Below, in pieces: positions 20,183 through 30,319 of a stretch of 51,980 nucleotides of DNA; positions within the stretch are counted from its first letter, which is position 1; each line of letters starts with the position of its first letter. Made by a program: the position numbers and the translations under genes. The DNA lies in the NCBI GenBank assembly GCA_020861095.1, contig JAJBTC010000027.1, positions 1 through 51,980 of the forward strand, in the 5' to 3' direction. This DNA comes from Bacteroides sp. (GTDB taxonomy: Bacteria; Bacteroidota; Bacteroidia; Bacteroidales; Bacteroidaceae). The notes under the pieces were generated by a model. That model made no database searches. It had not been told where the DNA came from and saw only the letters and a program-made list of their open reading frames with translations.

Positions 20183-21117
20183 ATGAAAAGAATATTAGTA
20201 AGTGGCGGAGCCGGATTTATTGGCTCACACCTTTGTACAAGATTGATCGAAGACGGGCATGATGTGATCTGTCTGGACAATCTTTTTACCGGTTCGAAGG
20301 AAAATATACTTCATCTGATGGACAATCCTCATTTTGAATTTGTCAGACACGATGTTACTGATCCGTATAGTGTGGAAGTAGACGAAATATACAATCTGGC
20401 TTGTCCGGCCTCTCCGGTACATTATCAGTACGATGCGATCCAGACCATCAAAACGTCAGTGATGGGAGCGATCCATATGCTGGGACTGGCGATGAGGGTA
20501 AATGCCAAGATCCTTCAGGCTTCTACCAGTGAGGTATACGGCGATCCTATGATCCATCCGCAGCCCGAAAGTTACTGGGGCACGTCAATCCCATAGGGAT
20601 CCGCTCCTGTTACGATGAAGGAAAACGTTGCGCGGAAACTCTTTTCATGGATTATCATCGTCAGAACGGTGTACGTATCAAAGTGATCCGTATCTTCAAT
20701 ACATACGGTCCGCGTATGCTGGCCAATGATGGAAGGGTGGTATCCAATTTTGTGGTACAGGCGTTGAGAAATGAAGACATAACGATCTATGGTTCCGGTA
20801 AACAGACACGTAGTTTTCAGTATATTGATGATCTGATCGAAGGTATGATCCGGATGATGGCGACAGAAGATGACTTTATCGGTCCGGTGAATATCGGTAA
20901 CCCTAACGAATTCTCTATGTTGCAATTGGCAGAAAAGGTAATTGAACTGACCCAATCACATTCCAAAATCGTCTTTAAACCCTTGCCACACGATGATCCT
21001 AAACAGCGTCAGCCCGATATCACACAGGCAAAAGAAAAATTACGTTGGGCACCAACCGTAGAGTTGGAAGAAGGATTGATCCGTATGATTGAGTATTTCA
21101 GAGAACACCGGGTTTAA
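20183..21117 (+). pseudogene. UDP-glucuronate decarboxylase (UXS-like), single-base frameshift
   Basis: An extended SDR enzyme that would make UDP-xylose from UDP-glucuronate. The first frame (20183-20596) holds the NAD-binding GGAGFIGS (8-15) and ends soon after STSEVYGDP. At about 20580 the frame breaks: GGGGCAC replaces what should be GGGGCCAC, one C short. Moving to the second frame restores [19 protein letters not shown], which contains the catalytic YxxxK, then continues without interruption to 21117 ([20 protein letters not shown]). Restored length is 311 residues, normal for UXS. As written, the product would lack the catalytic Tyr and Lys. Either the gene has just been inactivated or one base was lost in sequencing or assembly. 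Confidence 0.88.
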
Positions 21118-21150
21118 TATGTAATTTATAGAAAGGAAAAAAACAGAACT

Positions 21151-22272
21151 ATGGAAATCAATCCTTCGGAGTACAAACTACTTATTGTGGACGATGTCAT
21201 GTCCAACGTATTATTGCTGAAAGTCCTGCTTAAAAATGAAGGATTTACTATTATTACGGCAAACAACGGCCAGCAAGGATTAGACGCGGTGGAACAAGAG
21301 AGACCGGATCTGATCCTGTTGGATGTGATGATGCCTGATATGTCTGGTTTTGATGTGGCACAGGTGCTGAAAAGCAAACCGGAAACCGCTGAGATTCCTA
21401 TCATATTTCTGACAGCTCTGAATAGTACCGCGGATATCGTCAAAGGGTTTCAGGTGGGTGGAAATGATTTTATATCCAAGCCTTTCAATAAGGAAGAACT
21501 GATCATTCGTATCACTCATCAGGTTTCCTTGGTGGCAGCCAAGAGGATTATTCTGGCTCAGACGGAAGAATTAAGAAAGACCATCATGGGGCGTGATAAA
21601 TTGTATTCCGTGATCGCACATGACCTGAGATCTCCGATGGGATCCATCAAAATGGTATTGAATATGCTGATCCTTAACCTGAAGAGCACGGTGATCGGTC
21701 CGGAGATGACAGAGATGCTGGTCATGGCCAATCAGACTACCGAAGAAGTGTTTGCGCTGCTGGACAATTTATTGAAATGGACAAAGAGTCAGATCGGTAA
21801 ACTGAAAGTGGTTTATCAGGATATCGATATCACGGAGGTTGTAGAAGGAGTGATTGAGATCTTTACGATGGTTGCCGGTCTGAAGAAAATAGAAATCAAG
21901 TTTAATGCTTCGGAATCTTTGCAGGTGTGCGCCGATATTGGTATGATCAAAACAGTGGTGAGAAATCTGATCAGTAATGCGATCAAATTCAGCAACGAAG
22001 GTAGTGAAGTATTAGTCAGTGTGGAGAAGAGAGGAAATGACGCGGTAGTCAGTGTACGCGACTATGGATGTGGTATAGATGAAGAGAACCAGAAAAAATT
22101 ACTTCATACCGATACGCATTACAGTACATTCGGTACCAACAATGAAGAGGGCTCCGGATTGGGACTGCTTTTGTGCCAGGATTTTGTAATGAAGAACGGG
22201 GGAAAGCTCTGGTTCGAATCGGTTAAGAACGAAGGTTCTACTTTCTACTTCTCTATTCCTCTGAAAAACTGA
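21151..22272 (+). CDS. Response regulator-histidine kinase fusion (REC-HisKA-HATPase)
   Basis: 373 residues, no membrane segment, so cytoplasmic. REC domain 8-125 with acidic pocket D14/D15, phospho-acceptor D58 in LILLDVMMPD, T88 and K110. A short linker leads to HisKA with H157 in AHDLRSPMG, then the ATPase domain: N-box RNLISNAIKFS (271-281), G1 DYGCGID (304-310) and G2 GSGLGL (334-339). An N-terminal receiver before the kinase suggests that phosphorylation by another kinase tunes its activity. It has no DNA-binding output and no adjacent regulator gene, so it is an orphan. A strong terminator follows. Confidence 0.94.
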   Translation: MEINPSEYKLLIVDDVMSNVLLLKVLLKNEGFTIITANNGQQGLDAVEQERPDLILLDVMMPDMSGFDVAQVLKSKPETAEIPIIFLTALNSTADIVKGFQVGGNDFISKPFNKEELIIRITHQVSLVAAKRIILAQTEELRKTIMGRDKLYSVIAHDLRSPMGSIKMVLNMLILNLKSTVIGPEMTEMLVMANQTTEEVFALLDNLLKWTKSQIGKLKVVYQDIDITEVVEGVIEIFTMVAGLKKIEIKFNASESLQVCADIGMIKTVVRNLISNAIKFSNEGSEVLVSVEKRGNDAVVSVRDYGCGIDEENQKKLLHTDTHYSTFGTNNEEGSGLGLLLCQDFVMKNGGKLWFESVKNEGSTFYFSIPLKN

Positions 22273-22313
22273 GGGATTCCCGGACTTTTACCTGTTTGAT
22301 ATTTAAATCATTG

Positions 22314-22347
22314 CTGCCTGGTTTATCTTTACGGATAAACCAGGCAG
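22314..22347. terminator. Bidirectional terminator between kinase and addB
   Basis: CTGCCTGGTTTATC (22314-22327) and GATAAACCAGGCAG (22334-22347) form a perfect 14-bp stem with a six-base loop. On the plus strand it is followed by TTATTTTTT, a good U-tract for the kinase gene. It directly abuts the stop codon of the convergent addB gene. Confidence 0.85.
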
Positions 22348-25212
22348 TTATTTTTTGCATAGGCCTCTGAAATCGCAATAGATACAGATTGCCGGGAACT
22401 CCGTTTGTGTGAATGCCTCTTCTTCATTAAAGATCTCTTCCAGGAGCTGGTTTAATGACTGGCGGAAATCCTTTTCTATCAGAGTGAAATCGGTAACAGG
22501 ACTTTTTTTCTTTGCTTCTCCGATCTCTATCACCGGCGAATAATCTTCCGACGCGGCTTTGTGTATATAGAGCAGAGCCGGTGCTACTTTAAGATCCGGT
22601 TGCTGCCTGTTCATAATGGCCGCATATAAGAATGTCTGGAACACATACCCAGGTCTTTTTTCGGCAGGCGTGAATAATTGTCCGATGTGCGCCGGAGATT
22701 TCGGGCTTCCTCCGGTTTTGTAATCTACTACGCGTATGGTATCTCCTTTACGATCTACCCTGTCGATGGTTCCTCCTATACACAGCTTTATCTCTCCCCG
22801 GCTGCGGGTCTTGACAGTCAGGGTTTCGGATACTTTTTTTTCCATGGATACCATCTCGAAGGGTGCGTACATCAGGTCGTTGCGGAGCAATTGGCGCAGG
22901 TAGAATACGATCACTTTCGAGTTTATGAGTTGTATGCCGTTGTAGACCGTTTTTTCTTCTTCCGGAGAGAAGAAAAATTCTTTTTTGAACGCTTTGTCTA
23001 CCAATCTGCTGAGACTGATCTCATCATGGAGCATGCGTTCTATATCCTCTTTCCGGATTTCCGGACCGCGTACTGTCAGTTCCTGGTAGAGCCATTCGGC
23101 GGCTTTGTGGAAGATGGTACCGAACTTCGCGGAATCTATCCCGGCGGTTACCTCCTGTGGCGCACTCAATCCTGCTACGTAACGGAAATAAAATTTCATC
23201 CGGCAATCCAGGTAGGTATTCAGGGCGGAAGGAGAGAAGATCATAGGTTTCTCTCCTTCCGTACCATAGGTCTCGTGCAGGTGACAGAGGATGGCAGCGT
23301 CTTTCCGGACAGTCAGGTAGGGAGCACTTCGCAGGCTGATGGGAGCATTGAGGTAGTAGCGTTGGATATCGTGAGGCCATTCGAGCAACAGTTGCCACAT
23401 ATAGCGCGAACTTTCTCCCTTATTGATACCATCCGATCCGGTATGGTATACTAAGGAGATGTGTTCGGCGCGCTGTATCATCCTGTAGAAATAATAAGCA
23501 TATATGGCATTCTGATCTTCTACAGTAGACATGCCAAACGTACGTCGCAGGGAATAAGGTATGAAGGAAGATTCTCCTCCTTTTTTGGGAAGCGTGCCTT
23601 CGTTGAGCGAGAGTATGAGGAGATTGCGGAAGTCGAGATTACGGGTTTCCAGTACTCCCATGATCTGCATACCTATCGCCGGTTCTCCCCGGAAAGGGAT
23701 AGAGGCACTCCCCAGCAACTGATTGAGCAGGCGACTGAATGTTTCGGGCATGACCGATAACTCTTTTTTCTCTATCAGCCCCAGCATTCTGTTGATGAGG
23801 GTATATGCTTTGAACAGAGACTCTTTGTAGAGTTGGGTAAAGATCTGTTTCTCCTCTTCTTTTTCCCGGTACAGAGGGGTGATCTCACGGATCAGTTTCA
23901 ATAAGATCCGGCACAATTTATCCGAATGGGATACAGGGGTAAAGAGGATCTCCAGCAACTTGTCTTTTTTCAATTCCGACGGATAGGGATAGAAGCGGTT
24001 GGTACGAGTCAGTTCCTGATCCAGCGACAGAGCGGCAATGGACAACTGGCGCAGGTAGGGGTGTCGGAGGACTTTCTGAACATATTCATAAATAAAATAG
24101 CCTGCTTTCTTGTCATATCCCCCTATGTGTAGTTCCAGTATGCTGTTTATAAAACTGTGTATCGGAGTCTGCGACAAGGGGAACCCCATGGTCAGGTTAA
24201 TGTTGTTTATCTCTTCGGGCAGCGCGTGCAACACAGGCAAAAGCATATTCTCGTTGCACAATACTACGGCGTTTTCATTTTCATTTCCTTTTCGTAATTC
24301 CTTGGCCCATTGGGTCATGTATCTGGCCTGTGCATTTTCTGTAGAGGAAGAGATGAAAGAGATCTTTTTCGGCTTTCGTAGTGAGTCGAACCATTTTTCC
24401 GGCAGTTCATTGGGAAACTCCTTCAGGTTACGTTTGAGAAAAATACCCGCTTCGTGCCGGGATTCCTGCATTTGTGTATAGAATATATCATAGTCCCAGT
24501 AGAATAGTGCTTTTCCCTGTTGGTGCAATTCTTTGAAAAGCCTGGTCTCTACCCGATTGAGGGCATTGAATCCTACAAAGATATACGTTTCGGCCCCCAG
24601 GCTCTCTATATTCAGGGTATCTATGGCCATTCGCTGGATCATCCCTTCGTAGCCGATCTCCTGCTGCAGCAGATTTTTCCGATACTGGTGATAGATCGCT
24701 CCCAGTTTGTCCCAGAGGGAAATGAATTTTTCTTTGATATGACTACGTTTTTCCAGAGAGAAATTGTCGAAGAACTGTTGAATGGCCTCTTCCTGTTCCT
24801 GTTCCAGATGCTCATCCGGATCGCCCAGTTCTTTCAGTTCCTGCAAACTCCTGAATAGTTTATACGCAGGTATCAGGTTCTTATCTACATCATCAAAATC
24901 TTTCAGCAGCAATTCGCCCCAGAAGTAGAAATCATCCAGCGATTCCTGGCTTTGTGTCTGTTGGCAAAAAACTTTGTGTAGTTCGCAGATCAACTTTATC
25001 GGGTCGGCCTCGCGAATGGGAGAGAGGGAAGTGAACAGTTCGCTGATCGTCAGATAAGAAGGTGCCCAGATGGGCTTGTCTGACAATTCGGAGAGGTAAC
25101 GGTTAAAGAACAATCCTGCGCGCTTGTTGGGAAATACAACCGCTACATCGGAAAGATCCGTTCCCATTTTGGAAAAGAGGTCACCTGCGACCAGTTTGAG
25201 GAAAGTTTCCAT
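22348..25212 (-). CDS. addB: AddB-like PD-(D/E)XK nuclease/inactivated helicase
   Basis: A 954-residue partner of the AddA-like helicase-nuclease; together they resect double-strand breaks for RecA loading. The N-terminal two thirds resemble a helicase fold with degenerate motifs (AVVFPNKRAGLFFNRYL early, VLETRNLDFRNLLILSLNEG in the middle). The C-terminal nuclease shows FSPSALNTYLDCRMKFYFRY with the first cluster Cys, then GGTIDRVDRKGD and VVDYKTGG (catalytic Asp and Lys), and ends with CIYCDFRGLCKK. The four Cys match the AddB-type Fe-S staple. Its start is 12 bases after the addA stop. Confidence 0.92.
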   Translation of the reverse strand: METFLKLVAGDLFSKMGTDLSDVAVVFPNKRAGLFFNRYLSELSDKPIWAPSYLTISELFTSLSPIREADPIKLICELHKVFCQQTQSQESLDDFYFWGELLLKDFDDVDKNLIPAYKLFRSLQELKELGDPDEHLEQEQEEAIQQFFDNFSLEKRSHIKEKFISLWDKLGAIYHQYRKNLLQQEIGYEGMIQRMAIDTLNIESLGAETYIFVGFNALNRVETRLFKELHQQGKALFYWDYDIFYTQMQESRHEAGIFLKRNLKEFPNELPEKWFDSLRKPKKISFISSSTENAQARYMTQWAKELRKGNENENAVVLCNENMLLPVLHALPEEINNINLTMGFPLSQTPIHSFINSILELHIGGYDKKAGYFIYEYVQKVLRHPYLRQLSIAALSLDQELTRTNRFYPYPSELKKDKLLEILFTPVSHSDKLCRILLKLIREITPLYREKEEEKQIFTQLYKESLFKAYTLINRMLGLIEKKELSVMPETFSRLLNQLLGSASIPFRGEPAIGMQIMGVLETRNLDFRNLLILSLNEGTLPKKGGESSFIPYSLRRTFGMSTVEDQNAIYAYYFYRMIQRAEHISLVYHTGSDGINKGESSRYMWQLLLEWPHDIQRYYLNAPISLRSAPYLTVRKDAAILCHLHETYGTEGEKPMIFSPSALNTYLDCRMKFYFRYVAGLSAPQEVTAGIDSAKFGTIFHKAAEWLYQELTVRGPEIRKEDIERMLHDEISLSRLVDKAFKKEFFFSPEEEKTVYNGIQLINSKVIVFYLRQLLRNDLMYAPFEMVSMEKKVSETLTVKTRSRGEIKLCIGGTIDRVDRKGDTIRVVDYKTGGSPKSPAHIGQLFTPAEKRPGYVFQTFLYAAIMNRQQPDLKVAPALLYIHKAASEDYSPVIEIGEAKKKSPVTDFTLIEKDFRQSLNQLLEEIFNEEEAFTQTEFPAICIYCDFRGLCKK

Positions 25213-25224
25213 GTGTGTCTGTCT

Positions 25225-28200
25225 TTAGCAGTTCATTTCTTTTATCTTTTCTATCTGGTGGTTGTCTACATACCAGACGTAACCTGCGATGTGCTGGTAA
25301 CCCATGCGTAGAAGCAATTCGACATAGGTCTCTATTTTCCTGCGGTCATTTTCTTCCTGCTCACCGAATTTGAAATCCACCACCACAGCTTCTCCTTCGC
25401 GGGTCATTACCCGGTCGGGGCGTTGACTCTGGGATCTTCCCTGTTCTTTGTAAAGGATGGTACATCCGTTGAATAATTTCCACTCCTTTGTATACCATTC
25501 CATAGCCTCGGGCAGGGTGAGTGATCTGTGTAGCAGGTCCCGGATCTCTTCTGCCGGGTGTTCGTTTCCCAGAATGCCTTCTTCTTCCATCTGCCGGATG
25601 GCAGGATCTGCTTCCTGAAGGGTATGAATGGAACAAAGCAGGGTGTGAAGGATCCGTTTCCTGTCTAAGAACGGATGGGGCGCCGGCTTGTCGGATATAA
25701 AATCGGCAGACCGGTTTGACTGGCGGAAACGGATATCCAGTCTGTTGGAACGCATCCGGGAGGGCAATGCGTTTGCCTGCTGAGTGAACTTATTGGTTGT
25801 GAGTTTTTCCGATCTGGCTTCGGAAAGGCATACTTCTCCTTCTTCGTAAGGATTTTCTATGTTCCATTCTTTTTTATCTGCCGCAGACACTTGCATCAGT
25901 GCGTTTGCCAGCAACTCCGAAACCGTATTCCGCTGGTCTTTTCGTGCCCATACGATCAGATTCTTCTCCGCGCGTGTGAAGGCTACATAGAGAAGATTCA
26001 GATTGTCGACCCATAGCTGCAGCCGCTCTTTGAGGTATTCCGGGCGGTATATGGATTCTGCCATGGAAGACGAGTAGTTGACAGGTACCAGGTCCAATTG
26101 GTTGTAAGGGGAATTCTGCGGAGCGCACCATACCAGTTGATTGTTGGTCTCATTTTCAAGTTTCCAGTCGCAGAAAGGGAGGAGCACGGTATGGAATTCC
26201 AACCCCTTGGATTTGTGGATGGAGAGTATGCGTATCCCTTCTATGCTGTTGCCGGGTATGGTCTGGTTGCGGAGTTTCTCCTCCCAATACTTGATGAATG
26301 CGTCGATACCGGAAAAATGCTTTTGCACATACTGGATGACCTGATCGAAGAAGGTAAACAGGTAGGCGTCCTGTCCTTCCATACTCTCCATGTGGAAGAT
26401 CAGATATAGTTCTTCCAGCATTTCGTAAAGTGGAAGCATGCGTATCCGATCGGCTTTTTCGATGAAGCCGGCAGGGAGCATACTCGTATCGGATTGAAAA
26501 AGAAGTTCATGTAAAACTGTATCGGCTTTTCTAATATCGCGTTGGTAGTTGAGAACCAACTGGCTGATTACAAGCTTGTTCTCTGGGTCCGATAGATAAC
26601 GCAAAGCATCTATCAGCATACAGACTGCCGGTGAGGCATCCAGCCGGAATGCTTCGTCCGATACCACTTTATATCCGAGGATTTTGTAGAAATAGTCGGC
26701 GATGTGAGGTATGTTTTTGTTTTTCCGTACCAGGATGGCTATGTCTTTCTCAGCAACTCCTTGCGCGATCAATCTGTGTACCTCTTCACCCAACTGCCGG
26801 AGTGTCTCCTGCGTATAGTTCCTCTCTTCGTCCGGTTGCACGAAAGAGACTTTTATATATCCCTTTTCGGTCTCTTTTACAGGTTCCTGCACTACATCGG
26901 CATACGCCTTCGTAAGTTCTTCGCAGTTTTCTCCCAGATGATTGCGGTGAAGCTGATTGAGAAATTCAACTCCCGCGTTGAAAATGGAATTGTTGAATTG
27001 AATGATACGTGCTTCGCTGCGGTAATTCTGTTGCAGGGTCTCTATCCGTATCTGGTAGGGGAAAGCGGGGTTATCGCCAGTCAGTGAATGGAGAATGCCC
27101 CAGTCGCCGTTTCGCCAGCGGTAAATGGATTGTTTGATATCACCTACGATCAGGCTTCGCGATCCTTGTGAGAGGCCTTCCAGCAACAACAGACGGAAAT
27201 TACTCCACTGCATCCGGCTGGTGTCCTGGAATTCATCTATCATGATGTGTCGCAGGGCAGACCCGCTCTTTTCGAACACAAAAGAGGAGTCTCCTTCCCC
27301 GATCAGCTTGTGCAACAACGCCGTGGTATCGGATAACAGAAAGCGATTGTTCTCCCGGTTCAGTAGCCGCAACTCTTCGTCGATATGTGCCAGCAACTGC
27401 AACTTGTTGAGATGCTTGAGAGAGAGAGCACAACTGTTGACGATCATGTTGTTCTGCCTGCGGTGTGTCTCCGCTTCCTCCAGAAGAGGCATCAGTTGCG
27501 AGCGTGCCAGGGAGAGGATCTGTTCGTAGTGGGCTGAGGTTTTAGTTGCCCACTGGGTCTCATCGGCTAAGCATTTTTCTACGGTGGTATTCCTTATTTT
27601 TTCTTTCAGATCTCCTTCCGACAATTTACGGAAATAGCTGCCTATACTTCGGGAGCCACCTTTTAGGTCATCTCCGGTCAGGGAATGTGCAGACAGAATA
27701 TTTGTAAAGCGGCTGCTATAGTTTTTCATCTCCTCCAATGCCTTGTCCTGTATCTCTTTCAATGCCTGGCGATACATGGGAATGGTTCCGGAGACTTTTA
27801 GTTTTCTGCGCAGTTCTTCTCCTCTTTCCAGATATTCCTCGTTCAGGATGTTGCGCCCGAATTGCTTGATCTCTTCCGATACGTTCCAGCGTCTGTCGGC
27901 ATCGATCTGTTCCTGGATATAATCCAGCAACCAGCCCAATACCGGAGAAGAGAAAGTGAGCTTTTCGAGCATACGATCTACGGCTTCGTTGAGAACTTCT
28001 ACATTGTTCAGCTCTATATTGAGGTTGGGACTTAATTCCAGTTCCCGCGCGAGATTTCGCATGACGGATTGAAAGAAAGAGTCTATGGTCTCTACCCGGA
28101 AATGATCGTAATCGTGCAACATATTCAGGAGCGCCTGTCGGGACTGCTCTTTGATGTATTCATCTGTCCACGATGTCCCGGCTCTGACCTGTGAGAGATA

Positions 28201-28407
28201 GGGAGCGGAAGCCGGATCTCCTGTCCATATTCCATACAACTGGCTCAGGATACGGCTTTTCATCTCTTCCGTAGCCTTGTTGGTGAAGGTAACAGCAAGT
28301 ATATGTTGGTATGCTTTGGGGTTCCGGATCAGGAGTTTGATATACTCCACGGTCAGGGTAAAGGTCTTACCTGAACCGGCCGAAGCTTTGTATACTGTAA
28401 GTTCCAT
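25225..28407 (-). CDS. addA: AddA/RecB-like UvrD-family helicase-nuclease
   Basis: 1060 residues from the ATG at 28407. The frame is open to 28458, but a consensus -7 box at 28433-28440 would lie inside that extension, and MELTVYKASAGSGKT is the normal family start. Superfamily 1 motifs: Walker A ASAGSGKT (8-15), motif Ia QHILAVTFTNKATEEM, motif II IDEFQDTS, motif III GDIKQSIYRWRNGDW, motif V SIHKSKGLEF and motif VI LLYVAFTRAEKN. The C-terminus carries a RecB-type nuclease with VVVDFKFG. With AddB it forms a break-resection complex; the chi-like site of this organism is unknown. Confidence 0.94.
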   Translation of the reverse strand: MELTVYKASAGSGKTFTLTVEYIKLLIRNPKAYQHILAVTFTNKATEEMKSRILSQLYGIWTGDPASAPYLSQVRAGTSWTDEYIKEQSRQALLNMLHDYDHFRVETIDSFFQSVMRNLARELELSPNLNIELNNVEVLNEAVDRMLEKLTFSSPVLGWLLDYIQEQIDADRRWNVSEEIKQFGRNILNEEYLERGEELRRKLKVSGTIPMYRQALKEIQDKALEEMKNYSSRFTNILSAHSLTGDDLKGGSRSIGSYFRKLSEGDLKEKIRNTTVEKCLADETQWATKTSAHYEQILSLARSQLMPLLEEAETHRRQNNMIVNSCALSLKHLNKLQLLAHIDEELRLLNRENNRFLLSDTTALLHKLIGEGDSSFVFEKSGSALRHIMIDEFQDTSRMQWSNFRLLLLEGLSQGSRSLIVGDIKQSIYRWRNGDWGILHSLTGDNPAFPYQIRIETLQQNYRSEARIIQFNNSIFNAGVEFLNQLHRNHLGENCEELTKAYADVVQEPVKETEKGYIKVSFVQPDEERNYTQETLRQLGEEVHRLIAQGVAEKDIAILVRKNKNIPHIADYFYKILGYKVVSDEAFRLDASPAVCMLIDALRYLSDPENKLVISQLVLNYQRDIRKADTVLHELLFQSDTSMLPAGFIEKADRIRMLPLYEMLEELYLIFHMESMEGQDAYLFTFFDQVIQYVQKHFSGIDAFIKYWEEKLRNQTIPGNSIEGIRILSIHKSKGLEFHTVLLPFCDWKLENETNNQLVWCAPQNSPYNQLDLVPVNYSSSMAESIYRPEYLKERLQLWVDNLNLLYVAFTRAEKNLIVWARKDQRNTVSELLANALMQVSAADKKEWNIENPYEEGEVCLSEARSEKLTTNKFTQQANALPSRMRSNRLDIRFRQSNRSADFISDKPAPHPFLDRKRILHTLLCSIHTLQEADPAIRQMEEEGILGNEHPAEEIRDLLHRSLTLPEAMEWYTKEWKLFNGCTILYKEQGRSQSQRPDRVMTREGEAVVVDFKFGEQEENDRRKIETYVELLLRMGYQHIAGYVWYVDNHQIEKIKEMNC

Positions 28408-28432
28408 GCAAGCAAAGTGTGTTTCTTGCAGG

Positions 28433-28440
28433 CAAAGATA
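28433..28440 (-). promoter_or_regulatory. -7 promoter box of the addA-addB operon
   Basis: TATCTTTG on the minus strand, 25 bases upstream of the addA ATG at 28407. It decides against the longer start at 28458. Confidence 0.6.
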
Positions 28441-28620
28441 CGATTTCCGGGATAACATACCGAACCTCTGTATACAAAAAGAATCGGATTTTTATTGTAG
28501 CCGCGTGATCTGGTATGATCCGTGGCACAGGAATCTTCCGATAGAAGGGACAGATCATCGTACCGGATCTTTCAGGGGATCTTTACTCCGACAGCAACAA
28601 AGAGAGAGGAACAGAGATCC

Positions 28621-30072
28621 TTATTCCTCTTTGCTTTTTTCAGAGATCAACAGGAGTTTGTCTCCGATGCGGAGTTCCAGAGAACCGTTGGGGATCAGAA
28701 ATTCAGTTTCACGTTTCACGATCATTACCAGTGTGCCTTTGGGAAGGCTCATATCTTTCAGGGTATTCCCTTTCTCGATCATTTCCGGAGTAACGGTCAT
28801 ATCAGAAAGGTCGCTATCTATCTCTTCCGGCAGTTCTACACCGAATTCATTGCCTGTCTTCTCAAGCGGAGTAGACAGATTCAGCAGGCGCGCCATGCCG
28901 GACACGGTAGTACCCTGGATCACTAATGACAGGATCGTAATGAAAAATACGATATTGAATATCAGGTTGGAGCCCTCTACCTCTTTTACTACAGGATAAG
29001 TAGCGAAAATAATAGGTACAGCCCCGCGCAGACCTACCCAGGAGACAAATATTTTGGAACGAAGATTTATCTTCCGGAAAGGGAGCAGACAGAGGAATAC
29101 ACTGATCGGTCTTCCGATGAAGATCATAAACAAACCTATCAGGGTAGCTACCAGCGCTACATCCAGCAATTCATGCGGGTTGACCAGTAACCCCAGGGAA
29201 AGGAACATCATAATCTGGAACAGCCAGGAAAGTCCGTCCATAAAGGTGGTAATTTCTTTGCGATTAACAAGCTTGCTGTTACCTACCATGATGCCGGCCA
29301 GATATACAGCCAGATAGCCGTTCCCATGCAACCGGTCTGTCATGGAAAAGGTGAAAAATACAAACGCCAGTAGGAGGATCGGGTAGTAGGCCTGATTGTC
29401 TATATTCAACCGGTTAATCATAAATACAGTGAATTTACCGATCAGGAATCCGCAGATGCCTCCGATGATAAATTGTATGGCGAAGGAGCCCAGGATCTCT
29501 CCGGTCCCCATTCCTGTTGACTGGATAAACTGGATAAGTACGATCGTAAGCATATACGCCATCGGGTCGTTACTACCACTTTCCAGCTCCAGCATGGGGC
29601 GCATATTATGTTTGAGATTCATTTTCTGTGACCGGAGGATGGCGAAAACAGAGGCCGAATCCGTAGAGGACATGGTAGATGCCAATAACAGCGAGGTAAT
29701 AAATGGCAGATAGAGATGTGTCCAGCTCATGCCGGAAAGAAACCAGATAAAGACCCCGGTCAGCAGTGCTGTGAGAAATACTCCTAAGGTAGAAAGTACG
29801 ATACCCGGAACCAGTACAGGACGTATTTCTGAAAATTTGGTATCCATACCACCGGAGTAGAGAATGACACTCAGAGCAACCATACCGATGGATTGTGCCT
29901 CTTTTACATTGTTGAATTGCAGTCCCAGGCCATCGCTACCGAAAAACATTCCGACAAATAAGAATAGCAACAGTGCCGGCACTCCGAAACGGTAACCTGT
30001 TTTGCCGGCCACGATGCTGATGAAGAGAATAATAGAGCCTACGAGTAGAATATTTTCTGTTGAGAATGGCAT
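28621..30072 (-). CDS. K+/H+ antiporter, NhaP2/CvrA type, with RCK C-domain
   Basis: 483 residues from the ATG at 30072 (MPFSTENILLVGSI); the frame extends to 30144 but a -7-like TATCTTCG box at 30132-30139 lies there. A CPA1-type exchanger of about 12 helices: FLFVGMFFGSDGLG, SSTDSASVFAIL and LELESGSNDPMAYML carry the conserved helix-5/6 ion-binding acidic residues (here ESGSNDP). After the membrane part, about 400-483 form a TrkA-C (RCK_C) domain (DMSLPKGTLVMIVKRE... GDKLLLIS) that senses ligand. It probably exports K+ or Na+ in exchange for protons. Confidence 0.92.
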   Translation of the reverse strand: MPFSTENILLVGSIILFISIVAGKTGYRFGVPALLLFLFVGMFFGSDGLGLQFNNVKEAQSIGMVALSVILYSGGMDTKFSEIRPVLVPGIVLSTLGVFLTALLTGVFIWFLSGMSWTHLYLPFITSLLLASTMSSTDSASVFAILRSQKMNLKHNMRPMLELESGSNDPMAYMLTIVLIQFIQSTGMGTGEILGSFAIQFIIGGICGFLIGKFTVFMINRLNIDNQAYYPILLLAFVFFTFSMTDRLHGNGYLAVYLAGIMVGNSKLVNRKEITTFMDGLSWLFQIMMFLSLGLLVNPHELLDVALVATLIGLFMIFIGRPISVFLCLLPFRKINLRSKIFVSWVGLRGAVPIIFATYPVVKEVEGSNLIFNIVFFITILSLVIQGTTVSGMARLLNLSTPLEKTGNEFGVELPEEIDSDLSDMTVTPEMIEKGNTLKDMSLPKGTLVMIVKRETEFLIPNGSLELRIGDKLLLISEKSKEE

Positions 30073-30211
30073 ATGTACGCTTCTGAATATATGGTGGATA
30101 AAAAATAACAGTCTCTTCTGTTTTGATTGTGCGAAGATACACAATTTTTATAACAAAAAGAATAGTCTTTTCGTTTCAATTTAACCTGGATTAATTTTTA
30201 TTGAATGCTAT

Positions 30212-30298
30212 TTACTGTTCAATCTTTACATCCGGTTCCTCGTTCTCTGCCTCTTTCTCCATTTGCTGTGGAGGTTGAAACATTTTTATAGATACCAT
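30212..30298 (-). CDS. Possible 28-residue acidic peptide
   Basis: An ATG-to-TAA frame of 28 codons, MVSIKMFQPPQQMEKEAENE..., 21 bases after the stop of the truncated kinase on the same strand. The second half is very acidic and hydrophilic, unlike random shadow frames. It could be a small protein, the remnant of a lost gene or chance. Confidence 0.2.
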   Translation of the reverse strand: MVSIKMFQPPQQMEKEAENEEPDVKIEQ

Positions 30299-30319
30299 GA
30301 AACAGGGTATCGTATGGCT

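Noticed and set aside
22678..23454. 258-codon plus-strand frame inside addB
   Set aside because: Antisense to the nuclease domain; aromatic-rich composition typical of shadow frames.
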